Source: Lentzea cavernae | GTDB taxonomy: Bacteria > Actinomycetota > Actinomycetes > Mycobacteriales > Pseudonocardiaceae | DNA length: 64,000 nucleotides | Direction: 5' to 3' | Assembly (NCBI RefSeq): GCF_014653695.1 | Contig: NZ_BNAR01000010.1 | Coordinates: 62,001 to 126,000, forward strand | Part shown: one piece after another, positions 43,891 to 52,516 of the stretch | Layout of the letters: each line of letters opens with the position of its first letter | How positions within the stretch are numbered: position 1 is the first letter of the stretch | Notes under the pieces: generated by a model | What the model was told of the DNA's origin: nothing | The model's database searches: none | The model's input: only the letters and a program-made list of their open reading frames with translations | Program-made: the position numbers and the translations under genes

Positions 43891-44237
43891 ACAGCAGGCC
43901 GCTTGCTCTTGGGCAACCGTGCGACGACGGCCTCGTAGGACCCGTCGACGAGCTCCAGCACGTCGTCGTCGGGCACAACTCCCTTGAGCGCGATGGTGTT
44001 CCACCCGTACCGCCCGACGTACCCGCTCACGGTGACGTCGTCGGGAAAGCGCTCTCGCCACACCGCGGCGGCCTCGGCGTCAGCGCCGCACTTCAGCCCG
44101 ACCGTGTGCGCGTCCAGGCCGATGAAGGCGAACGCCTTCCCCCCGACCTTGCACACCAGCTCGGCCTCGCCCCACGGATACGTCTCCTCCGCACCTGGCT
44201 TCCCGGCGCAGTAGACGATCAACTCATCCAGTGTCAC
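43887..44237 (-). CDS. MmcQ/YjbR-family protein
   Basis: A 116-aa protein with GTG 44237. The pattern KPGAEETYPWGEAELVCKVGGKAFAFIGLDAHTVGLKC and GRYGWNTIALKGVVPDDDVLELVDGSYEAVVARLP fits MmcQ/YjbR (CyaY-like fold), probably DNA-binding. GATAAT (44249-44244) is 6 nt upstream of the GTG, an almost perfect leaderless promoter. It lies 7 nt after the MarR gene stop. Confidence 0.82.
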   Translation of the reverse strand: MTLDELIVYCAGKPGAEETYPWGEAELVCKVGGKAFAFIGLDAHTVGLKCGADAEAAAVWRERFPDDVTVSGYVGRYGWNTIALKGVVPDDDVLELVDGSYEAVVARLPKSKRPAV

Positions 44238-44244
44238 AACAGGA

Positions 44245-44676
44245 TTATCGCGCACCGAACACGGCCACGAAGCGCGAGAACAGCCGGGCGAACACCGCCC
44301 GCTCCTCCTCGCTCCAGTCGGCCATGGCGACGGCACAGGCGCTCTGCCGGGCCCGGTGCAGCTCAGCGGACGTGGCCCGCCCCCTCGGCGTCCGCACGAG
44401 CAACACCCGGCGCCCGTCCGCCTTGTCCGCGACACGGGCCACCAGCCCGGCGTCGACAGCGCTGGTCACCAGCTTGCTGGCCCGGGGCTGGTCCACGTGC
44501 AAAGCCAAGGCAACACTGGAAACCGTGGCCTGAGCCCCAGCGCGTTCCGCCGCCTCCACGACGTCGAGCACGTCGAAGGCCGGAACAGCCAGCTCAGCGA
44601 GCGCCCGACGTGACTGACTGCGCCGCACAGCTACAAGCGCCTGCTCCACCGCGGCGAGGTGGGAGTCCACATCCAC
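44245..44676 (-). CDS. MarR-family transcriptional regulator
   Basis: About 143 aa. The winged helix is VSSVALALHVDQPRASKLVTSAVDAGLVARVADKADGRRVLLVRTPRG, with the typical DGR of the wing. The N- and C-terminal helices form the dimer region (LAAVEQALVAVRRSQSRRALAEL). GTG 44676 is chosen; the upstream in-frame extension to 44760 has no family similarity. The target is unknown; the MmcQ-like gene right behind it or the divergent GNAT are candidates. Confidence 0.75.
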   Translation of the reverse strand: MDVDSHLAAVEQALVAVRRSQSRRALAELAVPAFDVLDVVEAAERAGAQATVSSVALALHVDQPRASKLVTSAVDAGLVARVADKADGRRVLLVRTPRGRATSAELHRARQSACAVAMADWSEEERAVFARLFSRFVAVFGAR

Positions 44677-44873
44677 CCCGAGATCATGGCCGTCACAGCC
44701 CCTGACGAAAGCCGTCAGCGAACATCTCACCCCAGAGGGCGATTTACGTGGGAAGCGCAAATCGTTATGAGCTCACAAGATCACGCAATGACACATCGAT
44801 CTAACCCAACGCGACGCCTCCACAGTAGACACATCTGCTCTCGGTCAGAGCTCCGGAACGAGGTGGTACCGCG

Positions 44874-45338
44874 ATGAACGACGTGGACGCCGCGATGGCC
44901 GTCTGGCACGCGGCGAACACCGCGCGGGGCAAGCCCATGAGCGAACAGCGGATCGCGAGGGTGCGCGTGAAGCTGTCCGAACCGGATGTCCTGCTCGTGA
45001 TGGCGCGCGAAGACGGCGAGGTCGTCGGCATGGCGCTGGCCGAACCCGGCCGTGAGCTCGACGGGGCCGGACCGCGCCTGCCCGGGCTGTGCCACCTGTC
45101 CATGCTGTTCGTGGCCCCGCACCGGTGGGGCCGGGGCCACGGCAGGCTGCTGCTCGCCGATCTGCTCGCGCAGGCGGCCGGTGAGGAGTACACCCGGATG
45201 CAGGTGTGGACGGGCGCTGCCAACGAGCGGGCGCTGCGGCTGTACCGGGGTGCCGGGTTCCAGGACACCGGGGAGGTTCGCGGCCTCGGCTCCGGTGTCC
45301 TCGCCGTCGCACTCAGCCGAGACCTCGCGGTGCTCTGA
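44874..45338 (+). CDS. GNAT-family N-acetyltransferase
   Basis: A 154-aa GNAT. The acetyl-CoA loop is LSMLFVAPHRWGRGHGRLLLADLLAQA (R-W-G-R-G-H-G) and the last strand is ERALRLYRGAGFQDTGEVRG. It begins NDVDAAMAVWHAANTARG, a pattern of actinobacterial GNATs. The acceptor is unknown. ATG 44874 follows GAGGTGG. The sequence just before the start resembles a T-box core, but the start is too close (see rejected items). Confidence 0.82.
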   Translation: MNDVDAAMAVWHAANTARGKPMSEQRIARVRVKLSEPDVLLVMAREDGEVVGMALAEPGRELDGAGPRLPGLCHLSMLFVAPHRWGRGHGRLLLADLLAQAAGEEYTRMQVWTGAANERALRLYRGAGFQDTGEVRGLGSGVLAVALSRDLAVL

Positions 45339-45339
45339 G

Positions 45340-45838
45340 CTCTCTGCTCGGCGGAACCTCTCCCACTCGCGCGTGAGACGCTGCCCAAGTCGCGGGTAAT
45401 TCAGCCGGTTTCGCACCGGGCGCCGCCCGGCACGGCCACGAGCACCATCTCGGTCACCCGGTCCGGATAGGCGTGCCGGTAGGCGAGAGCGAGCGTGACG
45501 CTCCACGAGCCGCCTGCACCAGCCGGCGCTCCCCAGGTGGACCCGCATCACCTCGATGTCGGCGACCAGGTGCCGGGTGGTTTCGCCGAGAGGTCGACGA
45601 CCGAGCCGGTCGCCGACGGGGGCACTGCGGCCGGCGTTGCGCTGGTCGAACTGGACCGCGCGGTGTCAAGCAGGGTCGACCAGACCCCGCTTTCCCGGAG
45701 AGCTTTGCCACCGGGTCCGCGGTGCAGCACGACGGCCGGCTTGCCGCCGGGGCCGCACGAGATTTCCCGGTACAGCGGATGGCCATCGCCAACTTCCAGC
45801 GTCCACGGCTCGTGCGGCTCGCTGATCGGGTAGCGCAT
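45340..45838 (-). pseudogene. Decayed and truncated prolyl iminopeptidase gene
   Basis: The minus strand from ATG 45838 reads SEPHEPWTLEVGDGHPLYREI, typical for the N-terminus of prolyl iminopeptidase, with HRGPGGK in place of HGGPG. Then frames change: a second frame has FDQRNAGRSAP, a third ETTRHLVADIEVMRVHLG, a fourth GSWSVTLALAYRHAYPDRV (the nucleophile region), and the last EWERFRR near 45350. At least three frameshifts and loss of the C-terminal half show a dead gene. Region between it and uvrB (45839-45953) holds nothing visible. Confidence 0.75.
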
Positions 45839-45953
45839 GTCTCCGGTGCACCCGTCATCCGGACACGATCACGCGGCAGCGCCGGGCATGAGGCGAGGTC
45901 GCACGCACCCGCGGGAGCGGGACGCACACCTCGCCGTCACAGACCGGCGAGCG

Positions 45954-48116
45954 TCACTTGACCCCGGCCGCGTCCATTCCCCGGAGTTCCTTCTTCAGGT
46001 CCTGGATCTCGTCCCGCAGCCGGGCCGCCAGCTCGAACTGCAGGTCCCGCGCCGCGTTCATCATCTGATCGCTCAACGACTGCACCAGGTCGGCCAGCTC
46101 GGACCGGGCCATCCCAGCCCGTTCCGCCGATGCGACCACACCGGACGAGCGCCCGCTCTCCCCGGCGGCCCGCTTGCCGCGGGACGCGTTCCGGCCGGAC
46201 CCGCCGACCGGGACCTCGTCCTCCAGCTCGGAGTACACGGCCTCGAGGATGTCGGTGATCTTCTTGCGCAGCGGCTGCGGGTCGATGCCGCGCTCGGTGT
46301 TGTAGGCGACCTGCTTCTCGCGGCGCCGGTTGGTCTCGTCGATCGCGTGCCGCATCGAGTCGGTGATCCGGTCCGCGTACATGTGGACCTCACCGGACAC
46401 GTTGCGGGCCGCGCGGCCGATCGTCTGCACCAGCGACGTGCCGGACCGCAGGAAGCCCTCCTTGTCCGCGTCCAGGATCGCGACCAGCGACACCTCGGGG
46501 AGGTCGAGGCCCTCCCGCAGCAGGTTGATGCCGATCAGCACGTCGAAGTCGCCGAGGCGGAGCTGGCGCAGCAGCTCGACGCGGCGCAGGGTGTCGACCT
46601 CGGAGTGCAGGTAGCGGACCCGGATCCCCAGCTCCAGCAGGTAGTCGGTGAGGTCCTCCGCCATCTTCTTGGTCAGCGTCGTGACCAGCACCCGCTCGTC
46701 GCGCTCCGCGCGCTCGCGGATCGAGTGCACCAGGTCGTCGATCTGGCCCTCGGTCGGCTTCACGACGACCTCGGGGTCGATGAGGCCGGTGGGACGGATG
46801 ACCTGCTCGACGAACTCGCCGCCCGCCTGGCCCATCTCGTACGGGCCCGGGGTGGCCGAGAGGTACACGACCTGCCCGATGCGGTCGGCGAACTCCTCCC
46901 ACGTGAGCGGGCGGTTGTCCATCGCCGAGGGCAGGCGGAAGCCGTGCTCCACCAGGTTGCGCTTGCGGGACGCGTCACCCTCGTACATGCCACCGATCTG
47001 CGGCACCGTCACGTGCGACTCGTCGATGACCATCAGGAAGTCGTCGGGGAAGTAGTCGATCAGCGTCGCCGGGGCGGTGCCGGCGCCGCGGCCGTCGATG
47101 TGCCGCGAGTAGTTCTCGATGCCGTTGCAGAAGCCGACCTGCTTCATCATCTCCAGGTCGTACTGGGTGCGCATGCGCAGGCGCTGGGCCTCCAGCAGCT
47201 TGCCCTGGCGCTCCATCTGCGCGAGCGTCGTCTCCAGCTCGGCCTCGATGTCGCGGATCGCGCGCTCCATGCGCTCCGGGCCCGCCACGTAGTGCGTCGC
47301 GGGGAAGATCCGGAGGTCGGTGACCTCCTTCACCACGTCGCCGGTGAGCGGGTGGAGGTAGTAGAGCTTGTCGATCTCGTCGCCGAAGAACTCGACGCGG
47401 ATCGCGAGCTCCTCGTAGGACGGGATGATCTCGACCGTGTCGCCCCGGACGCGGAACGAGCCGCGGGTGAACGACATGTCGTTGCGGGTGTACTGGACGT
47501 CGACCAGCAGGCGCAGGAACGCGTCGCGGTCGACCTCCACGCCCGTCTCCAGCGGGATCGAGCGGTCGAGGTAGGACTGCGGCGTGCCGAGGCCGTAGAT
47601 GCACGACACCGACGCGACCACGATGACGTCGCGCCGGGTCAGCAGCGACATCGTGGCCGAGTGGCGCAGGCGCTCCACGTCCTCGTTGATCGAGGAGTCC
47701 TTCTCGATGTACGTGTCCGTCTGCGGGATGTACGCCTCGGGCTGGTAGTAGTCGTAGTAGCTGACGAAGTACTCCACCGCGTTGTGCGGGAAGAGCTCCT
47801 TCAGCTCGTTCGCCAGCTGGGCGGCCAGCGTCTTGTTCGGCGCCATCACCAGCGTGGGGCGCTGCAGCTTCTCGACCAGCCACGCCGTGGTCGCCGACTT
47901 GCCGGTACCGGTGGCGCCGAGCAGCACCACGTCGCGCTCACCGGAGCGGACGCGGCGTTCGAGGTCGGCGATGGCCGCCGGCTGGTCGCCCGCCGGCTGG
48001 TACTCGCTGACCACGCGGAACTGCCCGTCGGTGCGCTCGATGTCGCCGACGGGACGGTGTTCGGAGTGCGCCTTGACGGTGCTTTCCTCTGGCGGGAGCT
48101 CGGTTGCGAAAGCCAC
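45954..48116 (-). CDS. uvrB: UvrABC excinuclease subunit B
   Basis: A 720-aa helicase-like subunit of nucleotide excision repair. It contains Walker A GATGTGKSATTAW, the DNA-wedging beta-hairpin region YYDYYQPEAYIP, DESHVTVPQIGGMYEGD (motif II), QTIGRAARN (motif VI) and the C-terminal UVR domain (LSDQMMNAARDLQFELAARLRDEI), which binds UvrC. GTG 48116 (VAFATELPPEE) matches actinobacterial UvrB N-termini; TAACGT (48129-48124) lies 7 nt upstream. No SOS-type palindrome seen in the 55-bp upstream region. Confidence 0.95.
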   Translation of the reverse strand: MAFATELPPEESTVKAHSEHRPVGDIERTDGQFRVVSEYQPAGDQPAAIADLERRVRSGERDVVLLGATGTGKSATTAWLVEKLQRPTLVMAPNKTLAAQLANELKELFPHNAVEYFVSYYDYYQPEAYIPQTDTYIEKDSSINEDVERLRHSATMSLLTRRDVIVVASVSCIYGLGTPQSYLDRSIPLETGVEVDRDAFLRLLVDVQYTRNDMSFTRGSFRVRGDTVEIIPSYEELAIRVEFFGDEIDKLYYLHPLTGDVVKEVTDLRIFPATHYVAGPERMERAIRDIEAELETTLAQMERQGKLLEAQRLRMRTQYDLEMMKQVGFCNGIENYSRHIDGRGAGTAPATLIDYFPDDFLMVIDESHVTVPQIGGMYEGDASRKRNLVEHGFRLPSAMDNRPLTWEEFADRIGQVVYLSATPGPYEMGQAGGEFVEQVIRPTGLIDPEVVVKPTEGQIDDLVHSIRERAERDERVLVTTLTKKMAEDLTDYLLELGIRVRYLHSEVDTLRRVELLRQLRLGDFDVLIGINLLREGLDLPEVSLVAILDADKEGFLRSGTSLVQTIGRAARNVSGEVHMYADRITDSMRHAIDETNRRREKQVAYNTERGIDPQPLRKKITDILEAVYSELEDEVPVGGSGRNASRGKRAAGESGRSSGVVASAERAGMARSELADLVQSLSDQMMNAARDLQFELAARLRDEIQDLKKELRGMDAAGVK

Positions 48117-48171
48117 GGGAAGCACGTTACGCCGGAGGTCTGACAATTTCCGATTAGAGCTGGTCAGAGCC

Positions 48172-49284
48172 CTAATCGCACGGGCAGCAGCAGCAATCGC
48201 AGCAGTTGCAGTCGCAGTTCGGGCCGCAGTCGCCGCCGTCACACCCGTCGCGCCGCTTGTCGCTCCACGGGCCGGGGAACGGGTCGCGGCAGCAGAACTG
48301 GCACGTGCCGCACATGTAGAGGAACGCGCCGCAGCCCTCGAAGCACCCGCGCGGCTGCCTCTGCCAGTTCAGCCTCGGGTACGCCCACAGCCCGCTGCCC
48401 GGATCCGACCGCCGGGGCTTGTCCGGCGGGTACTGGTGCCGCTGGCGCTTGCCGAAGACCCGGACGACCGACTCCTCCAGCTCGTGCACCAGCAGCTTGT
48501 GCACGAGGCGCCCGTCGGCGAACTCCACGTCGGCCAGCGCCAGCCTGATCCCCGCCAGGGCGTCCAGGCACAGCCGGTGCGCCTCGTCGACGGACGTCCC
48601 GGTGGCGAGCAGCGGGTTCCACGCGCCCGACGCCCGGTCCTCCTCCAGGTCCTCCGCGGCGTCGATCAGGTGCGCCACCCGCCCGAACAGCCGCCCCACC
48701 TCGCGCAACGGCGCCGCGTTGCCGGGCCTGCCGGCGATGATCGCGGTCTGCCCGACGGCGAACGAGGTCGCCGTCTCCGTGGGTTCGGTGACCACGAGCA
48801 CCGAGCTGCCCAGCCCCGCCGCGGCCTCCACGTCGGACTGCCGCCGCACCGCGTCGACCATCACCGCCCCGTCGAACCCGAGGTCGGACGCCGTCTCCAG
48901 CCCCTTGGCGGCCCAGCGCCGCGCCATCGCACGGCCCGCCCACGGCACCTTGCCCGCGAGCCCGTCGCCGTCGTCCACGTGGTCCTGGATCTTCAACGAC
49001 GCCAGCACCAGCGACACCGACGCCGCCAGCCGCGTCCCGGAACCGATGGCCACGTCCGCGGACTTCATGCCCCGCAGCGCGCACGGCCCGGCGGACCGCC
49101 GTGAGACGGAGGACTGCGCCTCCACCGCGGCCGAGATCAACAGTCCGTCGTAGTTCGTGACCAGACGCGAGAGATGACCGTGCTCATCGCGCAACGACAG
49201 GCACATTCCACAGAGGTGTGACAGCCACGCGGACCGCAGCTCAGCGCCCATTCTGTTGCGACAGGGGCGGATGATCCCGAACAT
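48172..49284 (-). CDS. DUF5685-family protein with Cys-rich C-terminal tail
   Basis: A 370-aa protein of the DUF5685 family: FGIIRPC near the N-terminus, then CGMCLSLRDEHGHLSRLVTNYDGLLIS, and a mainly helical core (RMFGRVAHLIDAAEDLEED-like helices) resembling an all-helical terpene-synthase-like or phospholipase-like bundle. Its last 60 residues have about 20 cysteines (CGTCQFCC and a terminal run with CDCNCCDCCCCPCD), more than normal. These could coordinate metal clusters. Function unknown. The ATG is divergent to the first DUF402 gene. Confidence 0.7.
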   Translation of the reverse strand: MFGIIRPCRNRMGAELRSAWLSHLCGMCLSLRDEHGHLSRLVTNYDGLLISAAVEAQSSVSRRSAGPCALRGMKSADVAIGSGTRLAASVSLVLASLKIQDHVDDGDGLAGKVPWAGRAMARRWAAKGLETASDLGFDGAVMVDAVRRQSDVEAAAGLGSSVLVVTEPTETATSFAVGQTAIIAGRPGNAAPLREVGRLFGRVAHLIDAAEDLEEDRASGAWNPLLATGTSVDEAHRLCLDALAGIRLALADVEFADGRLVHKLLVHELEESVVRVFGKRQRHQYPPDKPRRSDPGSGLWAYPRLNWQRQPRGCFEGCGAFLYMCGTCQFCCRDPFPGPWSDKRRDGCDGGDCGPNCDCNCCDCCCCPCD

Positions 49285-49334
49285 GCGCGGCATCCTAAGT
49301 GGCCGCGGGGCTCCGCGATGGCAGTATCGCGGAC

Positions 49335-49844
49335 GTGGCACACATCCATCCGCCGAAGATCGAGTACTTCGACCTGGACGCCAAGAGCAACACCGATCCC
49401 AAGGGACAACTGAGGAGCGTCGACGAGTTCCGCCTCACGCCGACCGGCCTCTACATGTTCCGGCCGCTCGCGGGGCATCCGAAGATCAGCCACTTCGAGA
49501 GCTGGTTCCTGCCCAAGCTGAACCTCCGGGTGACGCGCCAGTCGTGGCACCCCGGCCACCGGCTCGACTTCGACTTCTACGTCGACGTCGTGGAGATCAA
49601 CGCGATCGGGAGCGTCTGGAAGACCACCGATCTGTACCTCGACCTGATAGTCCGGACGGGTCACAGCGTCACCGTTCTGGACACGGACGAGTTGATCTCC
49701 GCAGTTCAGCACCAACTCCTTTCGCCCGAGCGCGCGCAATGGGCACTCGAGACCACCTATGCGGCGGTGTCGGGTATTTCAGCGCACGGTCACGATGTAG
49801 TCCGGTGGCTCACCTATTCGGGTTGCCCCACGACCTGGCGTTGA
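49335..49844 (+). CDS. DUF402-domain protein
   Basis: A 169-aa protein of the DUF402 fold (barrel similar to FomD and nucleotide phosphatases). Core segments: TGLYMFRPLAGHPKISHFESWFLPKLNLRVTRQSWHPGHRLDFDFYVDVVEI and DLYLDLIVRTG. The acidic metal-binding residues of DUF402 phosphatases (D-x-Y-x-D-x-V pattern) are present. GTG 49335 is chosen because CAGTAT (49322-49327) lies 7 nt upstream; an upstream GTG at 49299 is also in frame. A second DUF402 gene lies 88 bp downstream. Confidence 0.7.
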   Translation: MAHIHPPKIEYFDLDAKSNTDPKGQLRSVDEFRLTPTGLYMFRPLAGHPKISHFESWFLPKLNLRVTRQSWHPGHRLDFDFYVDVVEINAIGSVWKTTDLYLDLIVRTGHSVTVLDTDELISAVQHQLLSPERAQWALETTYAAVSGISAHGHDVVRWLTYSGCPTTWR

Positions 49845-49932
49845 TACACAGAGTGTGATCGTCATCTGACCGTGACGTAACAAATCAACCCGGCGTGTAA
49901 CTGGGAGCACATATTTGACTACCCTCGGCGGC

Positions 49933-50451
49933 GTGGGAGCGGTCACTACACCTCAGTTGGTCGATGTCGTCGACACCATTTCGGGCGTGCGCTCGTATTC
50001 GTCCGGCGGTTCGCGAACGCTCAGTTCGTGTTATGCCGAACGGTGGGGTCTGCGAATCGAACATCCCACACCGGAAGACCCGTTCTCGGACTCCGAGGTC
50101 ACCTGGCTGATGCCCGAACTGGGCCTGCGCCTGACCACCTACCGCCCGCGCTCGCGGCACGCCCGCAGCAGTCCGAGCGTGCTGTCCGCGGTGCGGGTCG
50201 AACGCGACCACCGCCACTGGCAGACGACCGACCTGCTGCTGGGCCTGGCCGTCCCCGGCGGCACCACGGCCCGCATCGTGCGCAGCGAGGACTTCGCCGC
50301 CGCGGTCGCCGGCCGCGTGCTGCGACCGGGCGACGCCGACCAGGCGCTGCGCACGGTCCACCGCACCCTCGAAGAGCTCAGCAACGTCAACCACAACCTC
50401 ACCTCGTGGCTGACGTGGCAGGGCATCTACGACGCCTGGCCGCCCCTGTAG
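49933..50451 (+). CDS. Second DUF402-like protein
   Basis: A 172-aa protein with related layout: GLRIEHPTPEDPFSDSEVTWLMPELGLRLTTYRPRSRHARS, RVERDHRHWQTTDLLLGLAVPGG and the C-terminal helix LRPGDADQALRTVHRTLEELSNVNHNLTSWLTWQGIYDAW, similar to the end of its neighbour. The metal-binding residues are less clear, so it may be a divergent copy. GTG 49933 is 7 nt downstream of TACCCT; a TTG at 49915 is also possible. Its end overlaps the coaE gene by 25 bp. Confidence 0.65.
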   Translation: MGAVTTPQLVDVVDTISGVRSYSSGGSRTLSSCYAERWGLRIEHPTPEDPFSDSEVTWLMPELGLRLTTYRPRSRHARSSPSVLSAVRVERDHRHWQTTDLLLGLAVPGGTTARIVRSEDFAAAVAGRVLRPGDADQALRTVHRTLEELSNVNHNLTSWLTWQGIYDAWPPL

Positions 50452-51575
50452 GCCTCGACGCGCCCCGCGGCCGCGACCATCCAGGGTTCCTTGGCCTCGC
50501 CGTAGGCGAACCCGGTGGTGTCGGCCGCGAACCGTTGTGCCAGCTCCAGCTTGAGGTTCGAGTACTCCTCGCGGCCCTGCGCGTCGTGCCGCAGCCAGTC
50601 GCGGAAGTCGACCGCCCACCGCCAGTTCGCCGCGCCCTCGACCCGCAGGTGCAGGTTCACCCGCCGGCCGGGATCAGCACTGGCGTGCACCCGCTTGTCC
50701 CACACGCCTTCCCCACGCACCGTGTCCTCGTACGGCCCGACGTACGGGAATCCGGCCTGCGCCAGCGCGTCCCGCAGCCCGTCGGCGGTCTCCATGTCCT
50801 CGACCGCGAGCTGGAAGTCCAGCACGTCCTTGGCCGCGAGCCCCGGCACCGACGTGGACCCGATGTGCTCGACGTGCCGCCCACCGGCCGCCATCGCGAT
50901 CCGGCGCGCGATCCTGCTCGCCTGCGCGGGCCACGTCTCGTCGTACGGCACGACCACCGGCGCTCCAGACGCGTAGGACTGCGTGCGCACGTTCTTCTCG
51001 AACGCCACCAACCGATCCCACAACGCCGTGACGTCCGGAACCTCACCGCTGTTGTCGAGCCACACGTCCGCCACGGCCCGCCGCTGCTCGTCGGTGGCCT
51101 GCGCGGCGATCCGCTTCTCGGCGTCCTGCCGGTCCATGCCACGACTGCCGACCAACCGCCCCAACCGCGTGTCCGAATCCGCGAACACGACGATCACGAG
51201 GTGGTACACGGCCGCCATGTCCCGCTCCACCAGCAACGGGATGTCGTGCACGACGACGGCGTCCTCGGGGGCCTCGGCCATCCGCTGCCCGGTGAGCGCC
51301 CCGATCCGCGGATGCGTGATCCCGTTGAGCGTCTGCCGAGCCTCCTCGGTCGCGAACGCCTTGGCAGCCAACGCGGCCCGGTCCAACGTGCCGTCTTCGT
51401 GCAGCACGTCCTCACCGAACGCCTTGACGACCTCCGCGAGCCCCTCGGTACCGGGCTCCAGAACCTCACGCGCCAGCTTGTCCGCGTCGACGACCACGGC
51501 CCCGCGCTCCACGAGCAACCGCGCGATCGTCGACTTCCCGGACCCGATTCCCCCGGTCAACCCCACCCTGAGCAT
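50427..51575 (-). CDS. coaE: Dephospho-CoA kinase fused to GrpB domain
   Basis: A 382-aa protein. Residues 1-200 are dephospho-CoA kinase: P-loop GLTGGIGSGKST at 5-16, DADKLAREV, and HDIPLLVERDM, catalysing the last step of CoA synthesis. Residues 210-380 form the GrpB (nucleotidyltransferase-like) domain: VPYDETWPAQASRIARRIA, VEHIGSTSVPGLAAKDVLDFQLAV and NLHLRVEGAANWRWAVDFRDWLR. This fusion is known from actinobacteria including Mycobacterium tuberculosis. The GrpB part may regulate stability or activity. The ATG is 10 bp upstream of the lipoprotein gene end. Confidence 0.92.
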   Translation of the reverse strand: MLRVGLTGGIGSGKSTIARLLVERGAVVVDADKLAREVLEPGTEGLAEVVKAFGEDVLHEDGTLDRAALAAKAFATEEARQTLNGITHPRIGALTGQRMAEAPEDAVVVHDIPLLVERDMAAVYHLVIVVFADSDTRLGRLVGSRGMDRQDAEKRIAAQATDEQRRAVADVWLDNSGEVPDVTALWDRLVAFEKNVRTQSYASGAPVVVPYDETWPAQASRIARRIAMAAGGRHVEHIGSTSVPGLAAKDVLDFQLAVEDMETADGLRDALAQAGFPYVGPYEDTVRGEGVWDKRVHASADPGRRVNLHLRVEGAANWRWAVDFRDWLRHDAQGREEYSNLKLELAQRFAADTTGFAYGEAKEPWMVAAAGRVEAYRGGQAS

Positions 51576-51585
51576 GCCGCCCAGG

Positions 51586-52206
51586 TTAGACCGGCGGCGT
51601 CATCGACTGCGCGGCCAGCACCGGCAGGATCGCGACCAGCTTCTCCTTGGGGATGAAGTTGTTCCGGCTCCGCACCACGAACGTCGACTTCCCGAGCGAC
51701 CCGATGAGCAACTGCTCGTCCTTGCCCTCGACCAACGTCCCCTTCTGCTTGCCGACGTCGACCTCGGTGATCTTCGCCCCCTCGGCCCTCTCGGCCTCAA
51801 CGCTCTCACCGACACGAGTACGAGCCGTCAGATCGTCCGCATACGTCGACAACCCGATGACGATCTTCGCGTCCGTCAGGTTCTTCTTCTCGGGAATGCC
51901 GTAGTAGCAATCGATCTTCCCGGTCCGCCCGATCCCGGGCTCCTTGACGCCCACGATGATCCGAGGCTCCCCAGGAAGCTCCGCCCCGAGCGTCGCGTTC
52001 ATGACCTCAACGGGCACCACGAGCTCGCAGTCATCAGGCAACGCCGGCCGATCGACCATCACCGGAGTCCGCGACGGCGTAGTGGGCGGCGTGATCTTCG
52101 GAATCTGCGGCGGCGGCGCCTGAGTCTGCGGCACGGCAGCAGAGCAGCCCGCACAGACCGCCAGCACACCCGCGCCCAACACCACGAAGAACTTGTTCCC
52201 ACGCAT
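51586..52206 (-). CDS. DUF3558-family lipoprotein
   Basis: A 206-aa secreted lipoprotein: hydrophobic signal (FFVVLGAGVLAVCAGC) with the modified cysteine near residue 21, a Pro/Thr-rich linker (PPPQIPKITPPTTP), and a DUF3558 domain with ELVVPVEVMNATLGAELP, CYYGIPEKK (disulfide-forming Cys) and the end LVAILPVLAAQSM. DUF3558 proteins are widespread in Pseudonocardiales and mycobacteria, with no known role. It precedes coaE in the opposite direction of reading by 10 bp (same strand). Confidence 0.85.
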   Translation of the reverse strand: MRGNKFFVVLGAGVLAVCAGCSAAVPQTQAPPPQIPKITPPTTPSRTPVMVDRPALPDDCELVVPVEVMNATLGAELPGEPRIIVGVKEPGIGRTGKIDCYYGIPEKKNLTDAKIVIGLSTYADDLTARTRVGESVEAERAEGAKITEVDVGKQKGTLVEGKDEQLLIGSLGKSTFVVRSRNNFIPKEKLVAILPVLAAQSMTPPV

Positions 52207-52516
52207 AGGTTTGTCAACCTACACAACGACCTCAGCCCTCCACCACAGAGTGAACGGGTGGACCTGACCGCACCTTTGCCCCGCCCCCAACGCCTTGCCC
52301 CACCAGGGCAGGCGAGCGCGAGTCGGGCGGCCCGAAGAGGGGGCGAGCGAGGCGACGTCGCGGGCGAAGCGGGGAGAGACGCGAGGGCGACGACGTAGTC
52401 GTGAGACGCCGCGCGCAGAGGCCAGGCGAGGCAAGGGATAGCGGCGAAAGCGAGGGCGAGGGATACGCAGATCGCCCCGCGAAGCCGCAGGCGAGCCGTC
52501 TTTACCAAGAGGCTTG
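52207..52516. other. Non-coding stretch with strong purine skew
   Basis: From about 52290 to 52500 the plus strand is dominated by G and A (repeated GCGAG, GGCGA and GAGGG units), and no reading frame looks like a protein. Its composition differs from both the neighbouring genes and the region right of the palindrome. It may be a genome-scattered repeat or eroded sequence. The promoter of the lipoprotein gene should lie at the left end. Confidence 0.4.

Noticed and set aside
44858..44873. T-box-like core (GTGGTACCGCG) just before the GNAT gene at 44874
   Set aside because: It matches the T-box core in 11 bases, but the start codon follows immediately, there is no amino-acid gene, and no stem I or specifier loop could be recognised in the 200 bp upstream. 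GAGGTGG serves as ribosome-binding site.
48117..48171. SOS (LexA) box upstream of uvrB or dinB2
   Set aside because: No TCGAAC-N4-GTTCGA-like palindrome was found in either upstream region.
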